Below are positions 1 to 8,513 of a DNA stretch of 64,000 nt, piece by piece; position 1 is the first letter of the stretch, and each line of letters begins with the position of its first letter. The position numbers were made by a program, and so were the translations under genes. Under the pieces are notes generated by a model. The model saw only the letters and a list, made by a program, of their open reading frames with translations, did no database searches and had not been told where the DNA came from. This DNA comes from Rhizobium mongolense subsp. loessense (GTDB lineage: Bacteria; Pseudomonadota; Alphaproteobacteria; Rhizobiales; Rhizobiaceae): NCBI RefSeq assembly GCF_900099775.1, contig NZ_FMTM01000001.1, positions 1 to 64,000 on the forward strand, written 5' to 3'.

Positions 1-93
1 CGCCGCCGTCAGAGACGTCTTGCCGTGGTCAACGTGGCCGATCGTGCCGATGTTAACGTGCGGCTTGTTGCGCTCAAACTTACTCTTTGCCAT
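1..93 (-). CDS. tuf: Elongation factor Tu, N-terminal fragment (cut by window edge)
   Basis: EF-Tu is the GTPase that delivers aminoacyl-tRNA to the ribosome. Only the first 31 codons are in the window; the rest lies beyond base 1. The translation begins [20 protein letters not shown] and continues into the P-loop GHVDHGKT, the typical EF-Tu start. The tRNA-Tyr and tRNA-Gly genes upstream on the same strand match the usual rhizobial rlmB/tRNA/tuf neighbourhood. The identification is secure despite truncation. Confidence 0.97.
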
Positions 94-421
94 TTGAATG
101 CTTCCTGTGAACGAAATGGGTGACCCCGGCGAGCCGGTTTAGTGCCGCCGTTTAAGGCTTTCGGCGGGATTGCGCAAGACCTAATTGCGAACGCCATTCT
201 TGGCTTGCAGGCGCATATGGGAGACAATTCGCGCCGAGCAAGACGATTCGCTCGGAACCCGGCGAAAATCGTTGAAACCAAGGTGAAAATATGGAGCGGG
301 CAGCGGTATCGAATGCGTGATCGCGCAGGCACGTCGTTGAGGCTGCCCTCGTCCCTGCAATTCCCATACGAGCGCGAGCGCTGCGAACTTTGGCGGTCGG
401 TGGCGTGGCTTAGATCCAACC
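94..421. other. Intergenic region upstream of tuf
   Basis: This 328-base gap separates tuf from the small exported-protein gene upstream on the same strand. It should hold the tuf promoter and 5' leader. I see no convincing reading frame, tRNA or terminator hairpin in it. Confidence 0.6.
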
Positions 422-724
422 CTAGTTCGGGATCTTGTTATAAAAAGACTCTGCGTCATAGACGCAGGCATAATCGAGAACGCAGAGATTTCCGCCGGCA
501 TCCCGCATACTGGTCGTCGAACGCTTGTCCCCGAGCCTGCAGCGCGCCGGCGGATAGCGGAAGCTGCGGCCGCCGATGCCGATTCGGACAAATACCGTCT
601 TGTTTTGCCGGATAAACTGCGCGAGTTCGCCACAGCTGTGGTCGCGAGCCCTGACTTCCACGGCCTCGGCGGCAAGGACTGCCGAGGGAAGCAAAAATGC
701 TGCGGCCATAATCACGTTTCGCAT
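422..724 (-). CDS. Small exported protein of unknown function
   Basis: A 100-residue protein with an N-terminal signal peptide (MRNVIMAAAFLLPSAVLA, then AEAVEV). The mature part has four cysteines, in HSCGELAQF, PARCRLGD, NLCVLDYAC, suggesting a small disulfide-bonded periplasmic protein. I chose ATG at 724 because GAGAGG lies just upstream; a TTG four codons earlier is also in frame. It lies between tRNA-Gly and tuf on the same strand. I do not recognise the family. Confidence 0.6.
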   Translation of the reverse strand: MRNVIMAAAFLLPSAVLAAEAVEVRARDHSCGELAQFIRQNKTVFVRIGIGGRSFRYPPARCRLGDKRSTTSMRDAGGNLCVLDYACVYDAESFYNKIPN

Positions 725-851
725 GGCACCTCTCAATGGCGGTCAGTTAAGCAGCAGTATCCGCGCCATTCAAACAGAAATTTTGCGCCTTTGAAGGCAC
801 GGCCAAAAAAAGCGCGCGGGATGCGCGGCATTGCCGAAGGATTGAAAAGCT

Positions 852-925
852 TGGAGCGGGTAGCGGGAATCGAACCCGCGTATTCAGCTTGGAAGGCTGC
901 TGCTCTACCATTGAGCTATACCCGC
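852..925 (-). tRNA. tRNA-Gly (TCC)
   Basis: The reverse strand folds as a complete cloverleaf of 74 nt. It has acceptor GCGGGTA pairing with TACCCGC, D arm AGCTCAATGGTAGAGC, anticodon loop CTTCCAA (anticodon TCC), T arm GCGGGTTCGATTCCCGC and an encoded CCA. It sits 25 bases from tRNA-Tyr, probably in one transcript towards tuf. Confidence 0.97.
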
Positions 926-950
926 GGGGTGGTCCGATCCAAGTGACGAA

Positions 951-1035
951 TGGTGGAGAGAGTTGGATTTGAACCAACGTAGGCTGAGCCAACGGATTTA
1001 CAGTCCGTCCCCTTTAACCACTCGGGCATCTCTCC
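951..1035 (-). tRNA. tRNA-Tyr (GTA)
   Basis: The reverse strand gives an 85-nt class II tRNA with acceptor GGAGAGA, anticodon stem-loop GGACTGTAAATCC (anticodon GTA), a long variable arm, T arm TTGGTTCAAATCCAA and encoded CCA. It is upstream of tRNA-Gly in the same orientation. Confidence 0.97.
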
Positions 1036-1236
1036 AGTTTTTCGTCTGGATCGTAACCAAGCTCGAAGACCCAGGAGCGTTACCGCCCCTCGATCTGCGC
1101 CGCGTATATGACCGGAGCATTTGCCCATGTCAACATGAAGACAATAGAAAAAATACGAAAAATTTCATCGCCTGTTGAAAGCCGCCGCCGGCAAAGAAAC
1201 CCTATGCGCGGTGAAGCACCGCCGTTATAAAGCCGC

Positions 1237-2127
1237 ATGAGCAAAGACAACAAATCTGGCGGCAAGCCCGCAACCGACAAGTCCCCCAAGGATACGCACT
1301 ACGCCACTTTGCGGCGTGCCCACCGCGATGCCAAGCGCGAGCGCGGCGAAATTCCGACGCCTCCTCCGCAGAAGCGCAAACGCGGCGGCGAGGATTGGAA
1401 GGCGCCGGCGCTTGCGGCCGACCAGGTCTATCTTTATGGCCTGCATACCGTGCGCGCCGCAATCGAAAATCCCTTGCGGAAAAATGTCAAGCTGACGGTG
1501 ACGCAGAATGCGCTCGCCCGCCTCGAAATCGATGCCGGGCAGCTCGGCATTCCGGTCGAAATCGTCTCGCCGCAGGATATCGACAAGGTGCTCGGCCCCG
1601 ATGCGATCCACCAGGGCGTGATGCTTGAGACCCGCCCCCTGCCCGTCCGGCGCCTGGAGGCGCTGAAGGACAGCCCGCTGCTCCTGGTGCTCGACCAGGT
1701 CACCGATCCGCACAATGTCGGGGCCATCATGCGCTCGGCCGTCGCCTTCGATGCAGGCGCCGTCATCACCACGCAAAGACACAGCCCGACCGAATCGGGC
1801 GTGCTTGCGAAATCGGCTTCCGGCGCGCTCGAACTCATTCCTTATATACAGATCACCAATCTTGCCGATGCGCTCGGTGAATTGCACCGGCTCGGCTTCT
1901 TCTCGATCGGCCTCGATTCCCAAGGACCGGCACCGATCGAAGGCACGTTCTCAGGCGAGAAGGTTGCGCTCGTCCTCGGTTCCGAAGGCAAGGGCCTCAG
2001 GCAGAAGACGCGCGAGACCGTCAGCGCGCTTGCGCGGCTCGACATGCCGGGCGCGATCAAATCGCTGAACGTCTCGAATGCAGCTGCGATCGCGATGTAT
2101 GCCGCCCGGCTTCATCTGAAGAAATAA
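1237..2127 (+). CDS. rlmB: 23S rRNA guanosine 2'-O-methyltransferase (TrmH/SpoU family)
   Basis: RlmB-type enzymes methylate the ribose of a guanosine in 23S rRNA using SAM. The 296-residue protein has a basic N-terminal extension (about 1-60), a substrate-binding domain starting at YLYGLHTVRAAIENP, and the knotted SPOUT catalytic domain. The three SpoU motifs are clear: DQVTDPHNVGAIMRSA, LVLGSEGKGLRQ and SLNVSNAAAIAMYAARL near the C-terminus. It is divergent from the tRNA-Tyr/tRNA-Gly/tuf unit. The family is certain; the exact rRNA target is inferred from the family. Confidence 0.92.
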   Translation: MSKDNKSGGKPATDKSPKDTHYATLRRAHRDAKRERGEIPTPPPQKRKRGGEDWKAPALAADQVYLYGLHTVRAAIENPLRKNVKLTVTQNALARLEIDAGQLGIPVEIVSPQDIDKVLGPDAIHQGVMLETRPLPVRRLEALKDSPLLLVLDQVTDPHNVGAIMRSAVAFDAGAVITTQRHSPTESGVLAKSASGALELIPYIQITNLADALGELHRLGFFSIGLDSQGPAPIEGTFSGEKVALVLGSEGKGLRQKTRETVSALARLDMPGAIKSLNVSNAAAIAMYAARLHLKK

Positions 2128-2221
2128 GCGGGCGTCTCAAAATGAACGAATGGTGGGCCCAAGGTTCGCCGGACCAGCAGCAAAGAGAGTGCAACAGCAA
2201 GAGAGAAGGAAAATACCCGGC

Positions 2222-2380
2222 ATGGCAATCCGGCCCCTCATGTTCGGCATCCTGTTCATCGCAGTCTTCGTCGCGATCATTCTCAGTATTATATGGGTCG
2301 ATCCCACCCAGCCGACGCGCCAGCCGGATCCTCTGGCGCCTGTGACGCCGGCGCCCACACCGACACCACCTGCGCAATAG
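2222..2380 (+). CDS. Small single-span membrane protein
   Basis: A 52-residue protein starting MAIRPLMFGILFIAVFVAII: one hydrophobic segment (about 5-24), then a Pro/Thr-rich tail with repeated PTPTP-like pairs. The ATG at 2222 is preceded by GAAGGAAAA, a good ribosome binding site, so I prefer it to an in-frame upstream ATG. It lies 94 bases after rlmB. Function unknown. Confidence 0.6.
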   Translation: MAIRPLMFGILFIAVFVAIILSIIWVDPTQPTRQPDPLAPVTPAPTPTPPAQ

Positions 2381-2515
2381 CCGCCGGGAACCCCACCGGC
2401 GGCATCGCGTTTGCTGATCGACGGCTGCTCCGGCAGCGCCATTCTCGGTAACCCGATGATGCTGCCCTTTTAAGGGCCGGCCACACGAAGCCGGCGTCAA
2501 CAAGCCAGTGGGCGA

Positions 2516-2836
2516 TCATAGGTCGATGCGGAAATACACGTAGTCCGGCCGGTGGTGATGACGCCAGTAATGACGGTCCCTCCACCTCCGTTCGGCGCGC
2601 CAAGGTCGGTAGTGGCGGCGCTCATAGGCATACGGATGATGGCGCCAGTAACGGCGTTCATACTGCCACGAATGACGCCCATAGCGGCGATGATCACGGT
2701 AGTGCACCTTCACGACGTCGCTCTTCTCGGCGGAGGCAACGGGTGCATATACGGGAGCGGCAACCACGGGCTCGACGGCAACGACGGCCGATCCGATCGA
2801 CAGAAGCGCTGCAATGGCAAAACGTGCAATTCTCAT
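2516..2836 (-). CDS. Exported Arg/His/Tyr-rich small protein
   Basis: A 106-residue protein with a signal peptide (MRIARFAIAALLSIGSAVVA, cleavage near VVAAP). The mature part is dominated by Arg, His, Tyr and Trp in repeats such as RRYWRHHPYAYERR and WRDRHYWRHHH. Rhizobia encode several such very basic exported proteins, and metal or polyanion binding has been proposed for similar ones; that is inference here. It points away from tRNA-Thr. The start is supported by AAGGAGATGAGAA upstream of the ATG. Confidence 0.7.
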   Translation of the reverse strand: MRIARFAIAALLSIGSAVVAVEPVVAAPVYAPVASAEKSDVVKVHYRDHRRYGRHSWQYERRYWRHHPYAYERRHYRPWRAERRWRDRHYWRHHHRPDYVYFRIDL

Positions 2837-3017
2837 TTCTCATCTCCTTGATGAAGGTGGGCGAAATCTGCGCCTCCTGCCCTGAACTCCTCCTGAATCA
2901 CTGCTTCAGCTTTTATTCATGAAATGGAGAGGGATTGGGTCTATGATCGATCACGAAATCGCGCCCAGGCCGGATTTTTCTTTACAGACCGGAAGAATCT
3001 GCTAGTTGGCACGCATT

Positions 3018-3093
<76 letters not shown>

Positions 3094-3127
3094 TATATTC
3101 GTTAATAAATCAGTGACTTGATGCTAT

Positions 3128-3151
3128 CCCGCCCTTTGTTGGCGGGTTTTT
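3128..3151 (+). terminator. Rho-independent terminator after tRNA-Thr
   Basis: The hairpin CCCGCC-CTTTGTT-GGCGGG is followed by five T residues, 35 bases after the CCA end. It is well placed to end the tRNA-Thr transcript. Confidence 0.75.
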
Positions 3152-3444
3152 CATGCGCCAATGATTTAACCAGAATTGTCATGTTTCCAAGCATTTCCCG
3201 AAAGTAGCGGGGATTCGTTGGAACATGAATGGCGCATGGCGACGCATAAGAAACAGGGCGCCGCATACCAAGGGTCTAGCTTGAGGCAACCAACGTATAA
3301 TGTCGGGAGGCGCGGTCCATTGCTATGTTGCTCCATCGCCTCAACACCCCCAACCACAGAGGCGATCAGCTGCGCCAAGCTGCTATCGACTTCGGTGTCT
3401 CTCACCCCTCTCTCACCGTCGTCGGCGGATATCGAATCCGCATT

Positions 3445-3476
3445 GACCGCCTCGCAGATCGGGGCGGTCTTTTTTT
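3445..3476 (+). terminator. Rho-independent terminator inside the tRNA-Thr scar
   Basis: The hairpin GACCGCC...GGCGGTC with an 11-base loop is followed by seven T residues. No gene ends just upstream, so it may be left from a lost gene or end a small RNA. Confidence 0.6.
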
Positions 3477-4103
3477 GATGAGGCTGTAAAGAAAAAACCG
3501 CCGGATGGTCGGCGGGCGCCGTGGTGATCTTCGCATAGCGCCGGGATCGAAACACGCCGCTCACCGGCCGGGGTGCAAATCGCGCCGAGGAAAGAACCGT
3601 CGGCCACTCGAAAGTGAGCGTGTCGACGCCTGCAAGAATGAGGACACAACGAAGGCATTAGCAGGCATTCGGCAATGCCGTTGTCGTCAGCGATGCTGGC
3701 CGGCTTTGAAGGTAGGACGCGGCCAAGAACTCCGAAGCTGATGACCTTGTGTTTCCGAACTCCAAGGGCGGATTCCTTGATCACAAGATCATTCCAAGGG
3801 AGCGCGAGTTCCGGCCGCTCCGCTGCCGCCAGCAAGGCAAAAAAGGACGACAGGAAGTTTGGCTTTCCACTGGCACGCAACGGGCCACTTTGCGACTGGC
3901 CCATATATCGGGGTCGGCATGAAACCGAAGACTGTCCAGACGTTCGCCGTCACCCCTCACTGGCCGCCGCGACGAGCCGCGGTGACCGGATGTTTCCAAG
4001 CGACACAAACGCAATGCAATGGATCAGATTCCTCCCTATTTTCGGCGATGAGGCACAAATGGCGCATGACGCCGCAGAGGCACTGTAGAATAAGGCTTTC
4101 CAT

Positions 4104-4151
4104 CCTGATTTGGAAACAGGGGGTCGCGGGTTCGAACCCTGCCGGGCACCA
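4104..4151 (+). repeat. Partial tRNA-Thr duplicate (candidate att site)
   Basis: The sequence repeats the 3' half of tRNA-Thr. A 30-base core (4117-4146) is identical to 3057-3086, including the whole T arm. Before it, CCTGATTTG matches the anticodon stem-loop apart from four loop bases; after it two G are missing, then CACCA. Direct repeats of a tRNA 3' end are the usual footprint of integration by a tyrosine recombinase. Confidence 0.7.
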
Positions 4152-4245
4152 TTTGCATCACCATTTTCTGGCGCACGGTCCCAAGCGCCCGCGCAACGGA
4201 CGCCTCGATCGAATCGTCTGCCGAGGGCAGGTTTCCAACTCTTCG

Positions 4246-4419
4246 TCAGTTGCTGCCGTCGTTCGAGCGTGACTTGCGTGCCTCGCTGTTGGTCGAGGAT
4301 GCCGTCTTTCCGTCTGGTTGCTGGCCGAAATAGGTGCCGCCGAGATGGCCGCCGGCGCTGGTGTTTTCGACCTGGCGTTCGGCCCGCTTCACTAGCTTTT
4401 TGACGTCCGTCTTGCTCAT
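4246..4419 (-). CDS. Small hydrophilic protein of unknown function
   Basis: A 57-residue protein starting MSKTDVKKLVKRAERQVENT, with a basic helical N-terminus and a Ser/Asn/Gly-rich tail. I chose the ATG at 4419 because GGAGCGGCAAA is correctly spaced before it; the frame is open further upstream but without a good start. It lies just after the tRNA-Thr scar. No family recognised. Confidence 0.5.
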   Translation of the reverse strand: MSKTDVKKLVKRAERQVENTSAGGHLGGTYFGQQPDGKTASSTNSEARKSRSNDGSN

Positions 4420-4612
4420 TTTGCCGCTCCATTGGCTGGGTGGTGACATGGGAACAACGACACGCGGCCAAGAGAGTTCCGTCTTCTTGGGAAACCCGGC
4501 GCAACCGGACCGCGGCGTGGCTTTGAATGGCTGTTTCCTTGACAAATCCACCAGGCGCACGTGAAAGTACCTCGCTCGTGTACGCTATGACAATTATGGA
4601 TTGCGATATCGA

Positions 4613-4873
4613 ATGCCTAAAAAGCCGAAACTCGAACACTCGGAACTCGCCGGCGAATTCACCGAGGACGGCGTTACCGTGCTCGTTGATATCTTCCGGA
4701 CAGCCGGCTCCAACGAGGACTGGTCGATGGAAGTCGTGACGCAGGAGGAAGACCTCATCCGCTGGGACGAACCGTTCGCGACCGACCGAGAGGCGTTTGA
4801 CGAATTCCTGGCGACAATCGCCCGCGACGGCATTCGCTCGTTTCTGGACGATACCGAGCAATCCGTGCACTGA
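4613..4873 (+). CDS. Small acidic protein of unknown function
   Basis: An 86-residue acidic protein (MPKKPKLEHSELAGEF...). It has alternating strand-like and helix-like stretches, including DGVTVLVDIFRTAG and TDREAFDEFLATIARDG. It lacks signal peptide and membrane segments, so it is probably cytoplasmic. An ATG four codons earlier (4601) is also possible. It is the first of a plus-strand run of small genes reaching to 5982. Confidence 0.6.
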   Translation: MPKKPKLEHSELAGEFTEDGVTVLVDIFRTAGSNEDWSMEVVTQEEDLIRWDEPFATDREAFDEFLATIARDGIRSFLDDTEQSVH

Positions 4874-4959
4874 CCGGCCCTGCATTCGCTATCCATCGAT
4901 TGACCAGGCGTATTCGCGCTCTTTCTAAACTGTGATATGGTCGCCACGGGAGAGAGGTG

Positions 4960-5166
4960 ATGCGACGGTATAATCTCCGGCATGAAGCCGATGATCGCTG
5001 GCTTGTTGTTGATGGAATGACAATGCGGCCAGCCGCCCTGGACGGTATCCCGATCTGCGGCATGCAGTGGGCGGAGGCCTGCGATATGGTCGATCTCATG
5101 AATACCCTCGACAGCATCGAACGCGCAGCGGATCGCTACGCGGCTTCGTTCCGCCGGAGCGCCTGA
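4960..5166 (+). CDS. Small protein of unknown function
   Basis: A 68-residue protein (MRRYNLRHEADDRWLVVDGM...). The central part reads as strands around DRWLVVDGMTMRPA and the end as a helix rich in Ala and Arg. GAGAGGTG precedes the ATG; a GTG one codon earlier is also usable. No known domain recognised. Confidence 0.5.
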   Translation: MRRYNLRHEADDRWLVVDGMTMRPAALDGIPICGMQWAEACDMVDLMNTLDSIERAADRYAASFRRSA

Positions 5167-5294
5167 CGGCCGCCCTACCGTTCCTGAAAATCTGCAGCCG
5201 CACGCCCCGCCGGCCGATCACTTCCGGTCTTGCTGCTGCCGCAACGGAACAAATCCGCCGTCCACCGGTTCGAATCGTCAGGGAGGATCGAAGC

Positions 5295-5468
5295 ATGGTT
5301 GCGGAGTATCTTTGGCTCTTCGCTATCGCCGGCGGCGCCTTCCTTCTCGGCTGCGCGATCGCCTACGGCATGCTCACAAACCGCAAGCTCTCGCGCAGTG
5401 AGCAGGACACTCAGGACCGCAAGGTGCGGAAACTCTACGAAAAGCCGCCGCATGAGGCATCGCGATGA
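5295..5468 (+). CDS. Small membrane protein, first of a coupled pair
   Basis: A 57-residue protein with one membrane segment (LFAIAGGAFLLGCAIAYGML, about 8-27) and a charged cytoplasmic-type tail rich in Arg, Lys, Asp. GGGAGGATCGAAGC precedes the ATG at 5295. Its stop overlaps the next gene's start as ATGA, so the two are probably translationally coupled. Function unknown. Confidence 0.6.
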   Translation: MVAEYLWLFAIAGGAFLLGCAIAYGMLTNRKLSRSEQDTQDRKVRKLYEKPPHEASR

Positions 5469-5602
5469 GCCGGCGGTATGCTTGGGCAGTCGCCATCGCG
5501 CTGGCGCTTGCCGCCGTTCTTGTCGCCGAGAGCGCCGGCTATTTCCAGCCGTCCGACACGCCAGGTCGGCCCGCTCCCCACGCCATCGACCGGTCAAACT
5601 AG
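5465..5602 (+). CDS. Very small membrane or exported protein, second of a coupled pair
   Basis: A 45-residue protein starting MSRRYAWAVAIALALAAVLV, followed by AESAGYFQPSDTPGRP. The N-terminus works as a membrane anchor or signal peptide. It begins in the ATGA overlap with the previous gene. It is too short for most gene finders, but the overlap and sensible composition support it. Function unknown. Confidence 0.5.
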   Translation: MSRRYAWAVAIALALAAVLVAESAGYFQPSDTPGRPAPHAIDRSN

Positions 5603-5643
5603 GAGCCAGTCACAGTGGGGCATAGTCACAGTAGGAGATCGAC

Positions 5644-5982
5644 ATGCTAGGTCAGGACAATCGCTTTGATTCCGGCACGGATGATGCACGCTGCTCGGAC
5701 ACCGCCGCCGCTGCCGAGCGTCGCGAGGAAGCCAAATTGCAGGCCGCCCGCGGGCTGGCTTCCGGAATGGGCCATCCGCACGAGGGCTCGCTCGATATCA
5801 AGCCGGAGGACATCAATCGAGCGCGGGACCGCCGTTTTGGGGAAATCGAGCCCGATGAACGCGCGAAAGAGCCCGCTCTGAAGGACGAGGCCCGCCTCCA
5901 CGGCGATGTCCACATCGTCGAATCCGACCTGGAAGACATCGATCAGCGCGAAGCAGCGCCGGGAACGAGAGAACAGAAATAG
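5644..5982 (+). CDS. Small hydrophilic charged protein of unknown function
   Basis: A 112-residue, strongly charged protein with no hydrophobic segment (ERREEAKLQAARGLASGM, DINRARDRRFGEIEPDERAK). Asp/Glu and Arg/Lys alternate along most of its length, so it is likely helical or disordered. AGGAGATCGAC before the ATG at 5644 is a good binding site. It ends the plus-strand run of small genes before nadK. Confidence 0.6.
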   Translation: MLGQDNRFDSGTDDARCSDTAAAAERREEAKLQAARGLASGMGHPHEGSLDIKPEDINRARDRRFGEIEPDERAKEPALKDEARLHGDVHIVESDLEDIDQREAAPGTREQK

Positions 5983-6102
5983 CAGCCGCCATCGCCTCTT
6001 CGGCATCCCACAGCGAAGGCGGCAGTGTCTGCTTGCGCGCAAAATATCTTGTCGCATAAGCCCTTTATCCTTTAGCTAGGCGAAGATCATAAAGGGCATC
6101 AC

Positions 6103-6876
6103 ATGGGCCGTTCATTTCAGACGCTTTGTTTCCTCGCTTCCTCGGCAACAGAGGCGCTTGCCGCGCGGGAAGAATTGATTCGCCTTTATGGGGAGGTTCC
6201 CGCCGAGGAAGCCGATGTCATCGTGGCGCTCGGCGGCGACGGCTTCATGCTGCAGACGCTGCACAGCACCATGAATTCCGGCAAACTCGTCTATGGCATG
6301 AACCGCGGTTCTGTCGGTTTCCTGATGAACGACTATCGCACCGAGAAACTGCAGGACCGCATCTGCGCGGCCGTCGAGAATGCCTTCCATCCCCTGCAGA
6401 TGACGACGGCCAACGCCGACGGCACCAATTCCACGGCACTTGCCATCAACGAAGTCTCGCTCTTCCGTCAGTCCTACCAGGCCGCCAAGCTGCGCGTCGA
6501 GGTCGACGGGCACGTGCGTCTCGCCGAACTGATCTGCGATGGCCTGATGGTGGCAACGCCCGCGGGCTCCACCGCCTATAATCTATCGGCCCACGGCCCG
6601 ATCCTGCCGCTGGAAGCCCCGCTGCTTGCCATGACGCCGGTCAGCGCCTTCCGCCCGCGCCGCTGGCGCGGCGCGCTGCTGCCGAACAAGGTGACGGTCG
6701 ACATCCATATTCTGGAGGCCGAAAAGCGGCCCGTAAATGCGGTTGCCGACAATGCCGAGGTCAAGTCCGTGCTGCATATCCGCATCGCCCAGTCTGAGCA
6801 CATGACAGCGCGCATCCTTTCCGATCCGGACCGCTCTTGGTCGGATCGCATTCTTGCCGAACAATTCGAGGATTGA
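6103..6876 (+). CDS. nadK: NAD kinase
   Basis: NAD kinase phosphorylates NAD to NADP in the cytoplasm. The 257-residue protein has the family's glycine-rich motif ALGGDGFMLQTLH at about residues 42-54, followed by NRGSVGFLMN, the NE motif in LAINEVSLFR, and DGLMVATPAGSTAYNLSAHG in the C-terminal domain. The length fits alphaproteobacterial forms, which are shorter than the E. coli enzyme. An exported-protein gene starts 5 bases after its stop. Confidence 0.95.
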   Translation: MGRSFQTLCFLASSATEALAAREELIRLYGEVPAEEADVIVALGGDGFMLQTLHSTMNSGKLVYGMNRGSVGFLMNDYRTEKLQDRICAAVENAFHPLQMTTANADGTNSTALAINEVSLFRQSYQAAKLRVEVDGHVRLAELICDGLMVATPAGSTAYNLSAHGPILPLEAPLLAMTPVSAFRPRRWRGALLPNKVTVDIHILEAEKRPVNAVADNAEVKSVLHIRIAQSEHMTARILSDPDRSWSDRILAEQFED

Positions 6877-6880
6877 GGCC

Positions 6881-7390
6881 ATGCAGCTTCGAACCGCTCT
6901 TCTTGCCGCAGCGCTCATCACCGGCCCCGCAGCCCTTGCGAAGGCTGTCACGCCGGCCGACACGATCCTTCCGCCCACCGTGATCTTTGCAACCAGCACC
7001 GGCTATTGGGAGGAAAGCCGCGCGGATATCGCGATCGAGCGTGCGCCGGGCGCAGCAAGCGATCCGGCAAAAGCGGAACCTCAGCCGCGCCACGGCTACT
7101 ACAAGCTCTTTTCCGTCCGCCAGCCGGACAAGACGTCGAAAATCTACCTGCAGCAAATCGCGCAGGCCGACAGCGGCCCGGAAATCGTCTCCAGCGTCGA
7201 GCTGCACGAGTTCACGCAGCTCAAACCCTATGTCACCGATATCCGTCCGGAAAGTTCCACGGGCATGGGCAAGCAGCCCGGCCTCTTCGCCACGGTCTAC
7301 CTGAAGACCGATCCGAATGCCGAATCCGAGGGCTGGACCGTGCTGATCGACGAATTCGGCGAGATCACCATCGAGAAGGCGACGAACTGA
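6881..7390 (+). CDS. Exported protein of unknown function downstream of nadK
   Basis: A 169-residue protein with a signal peptide (MQLRTALLAAALITGPAALA). The mature part is rich in strands (KTSKIYLQQIAQADSG, SGMGK-like stretch GMGKQPGLFATVYLKTD, and WTVLIDEFGEITIEKA at the end) and resembles a small periplasmic beta protein. The ATG at 6881 follows GATTGAGGCC directly after nadK's stop, so the two are likely co-transcribed. Its 3' end overlaps the convergent LysR gene by 26 bases. Family unknown to me. Confidence 0.65.
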   Translation: MQLRTALLAAALITGPAALAKAVTPADTILPPTVIFATSTGYWEESRADIAIERAPGAASDPAKAEPQPRHGYYKLFSVRQPDKTSKIYLQQIAQADSGPEIVSSVELHEFTQLKPYVTDIRPESSTGMGKQPGLFATVYLKTDPNAESEGWTVLIDEFGEITIEKATN

Positions 7391-8297
7391 CTGCTCGAAC
7401 CGGCGACCTGCCCGCACAAACCTCCCGAACGCACTCGCGCAGCCAGCGATGCGCCGGATCGGCGTCCGTCCGCGGGTGCCACAACAGCGAGATCGTAATG
7501 TCGGGCGGCGAAACCGGCAGGGGGAAAGAGAACATCCCGTCACGCAGGTTTCCCGTATAGCGTCCGGGGACGCTGGCGATCAGATCCGAGGCACGCGCCA
7601 GAGCCAGAGCTTCCGAAAAGCCGCCAACAACCGTTACGATCTCCCGTTTCAGGCCGAATGGCTCAAGCGCGTCATCGATCGGTCCCCTGTCGAGCCCGCG
7701 CCGCGAGATGAGGATATGCCGACCGGCAGCGTAAACCGCAGGCGTCATCGCAACCTCGCACAGCGGATGTCCCATGCGGACAACGCCGACGAAGCGGTCT
7801 CGGAACAGCGCCTGCGCGCGCAGCTCCGGCCCCATGGCTTTTCCGACGACACCCGTTTCCAGGTCAACGCTGCCGTCGCGCAGCGGCGCGCTGTCCCTGT
7901 CCGGCTTTGGTACGAATCGCAACTGCACGCCCGGCGCCTGTTCGCCGACGCGTGCAATGAGATCAGGTCCGAAATTCTCGACAAAGCCATCCTGGTTTCT
8001 GAGCGTGAATGTCCGCAAAAGCCGAGTCAGGTCGAGGGTCTCGACGGGACGCAGAACGGCTTCGCCCTCCTGCACGAGCCGGCCGACGCGCTCGCGCAGC
8101 TCGAGCGCCCGCGGCGTCGCAACAAGGCCGCGTCCGGCCCGAACCAATAGCGGATCGCCGGTCGCTTCCCGCAATCGCGCCAGCGCGCGGCTCATCGCAG
8201 ACGGGCTTAGCCGCAGCCTTTTGGCGGCGCCGGCGACGCTGCATTCCGTCAGAAGCACATTAAGGGTGATAAGCAGATTGAGATCGGGATGCGACAT
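7365..8297 (-). CDS. LysR-family transcriptional regulator
   Basis: A 310-residue regulator. The N-terminal winged helix-turn-helix is typical: LNLLITLNVLLTECSVAGAA then RLRLSPSAMSRALARLREA (about residues 4-60). The effector-binding domain follows. It is divergent from the MFS exporter at 8514, with a 216-base shared promoter region, so regulation of the exporter is a reasonable inference. I chose ATG at 8297 (MSHPDLNL) because it fits the family N-terminus. The effector is unknown. Confidence 0.88.
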   Translation of the reverse strand: MSHPDLNLLITLNVLLTECSVAGAAKRLRLSPSAMSRALARLREATGDPLLVRAGRGLVATPRALELRERVGRLVQEGEAVLRPVETLDLTRLLRTFTLRNQDGFVENFGPDLIARVGEQAPGVQLRFVPKPDRDSAPLRDGSVDLETGVVGKAMGPELRAQALFRDRFVGVVRMGHPLCEVAMTPAVYAAGRHILISRRGLDRGPIDDALEPFGLKREIVTVVGGFSEALALARASDLIASVPGRYTGNLRDGMFSFPLPVSPPDITISLLWHPRTDADPAHRWLRECVREVCAGRSPVRAVSSSPSRW

Positions 8298-8513
8298 GCA
8301 GTGACCATAGCACGGTCGGTACAAGATCACATGGCGTCAAACGCACGAATGAGATGCATATGATGCACCTTCCGCCCTGTCAGGCGGCGAGCTATCTCTG
8401 TCCAGCGGCAATTTTGGAGTAGCTCTTCATGATATCGGTCCGATTTGCCTCTGTCGTCTTCGTGGTCGCACCGCGCACGCCGGGGCGTCAAAAAGCCTGA
8501 AGGGAAAGTGCCG

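Larger units (their letters stand above)
3094..4103. mobile_element. Probable scar of a tRNA-Thr-integrated element
   Basis: This 1-kb segment lies between tRNA-Thr and the partial copy of its 3' half. No reading frame in it resembles an integrase or any family I know; the longest frames (3413-3904 and 3166-3564, minus; 3675-4088, plus) overlap one another and look non-functional. It contains two terminator-like hairpins. I read it as the remains of an island or prophage that lost its genes. An unrelated origin of the tRNA fragment cannot be excluded. Confidence 0.5.

Noticed and set aside
3413..3904. 163-codon minus-strand frame in the same interval, with some protein-like stretches
   Set aside because: No recognised domain and competing frames of equal quality; kept only as part of the scar description.
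3180..4070. Repeated ATGTTTCCAAGC and ATGGCGCATG strings as a second direct repeat in the scar
   Set aside because: The two pairs are at different spacing (about 48 and 68 bases) and the sequence between them does not match, so chance or old decay is as likely.
3675..4088. 137-codon plus-strand frame in the tRNA-Thr scar
   Set aside because: No family resemblance, no ribosome binding site, and overlapping open frames on both strands indicate GC-driven chance frames.
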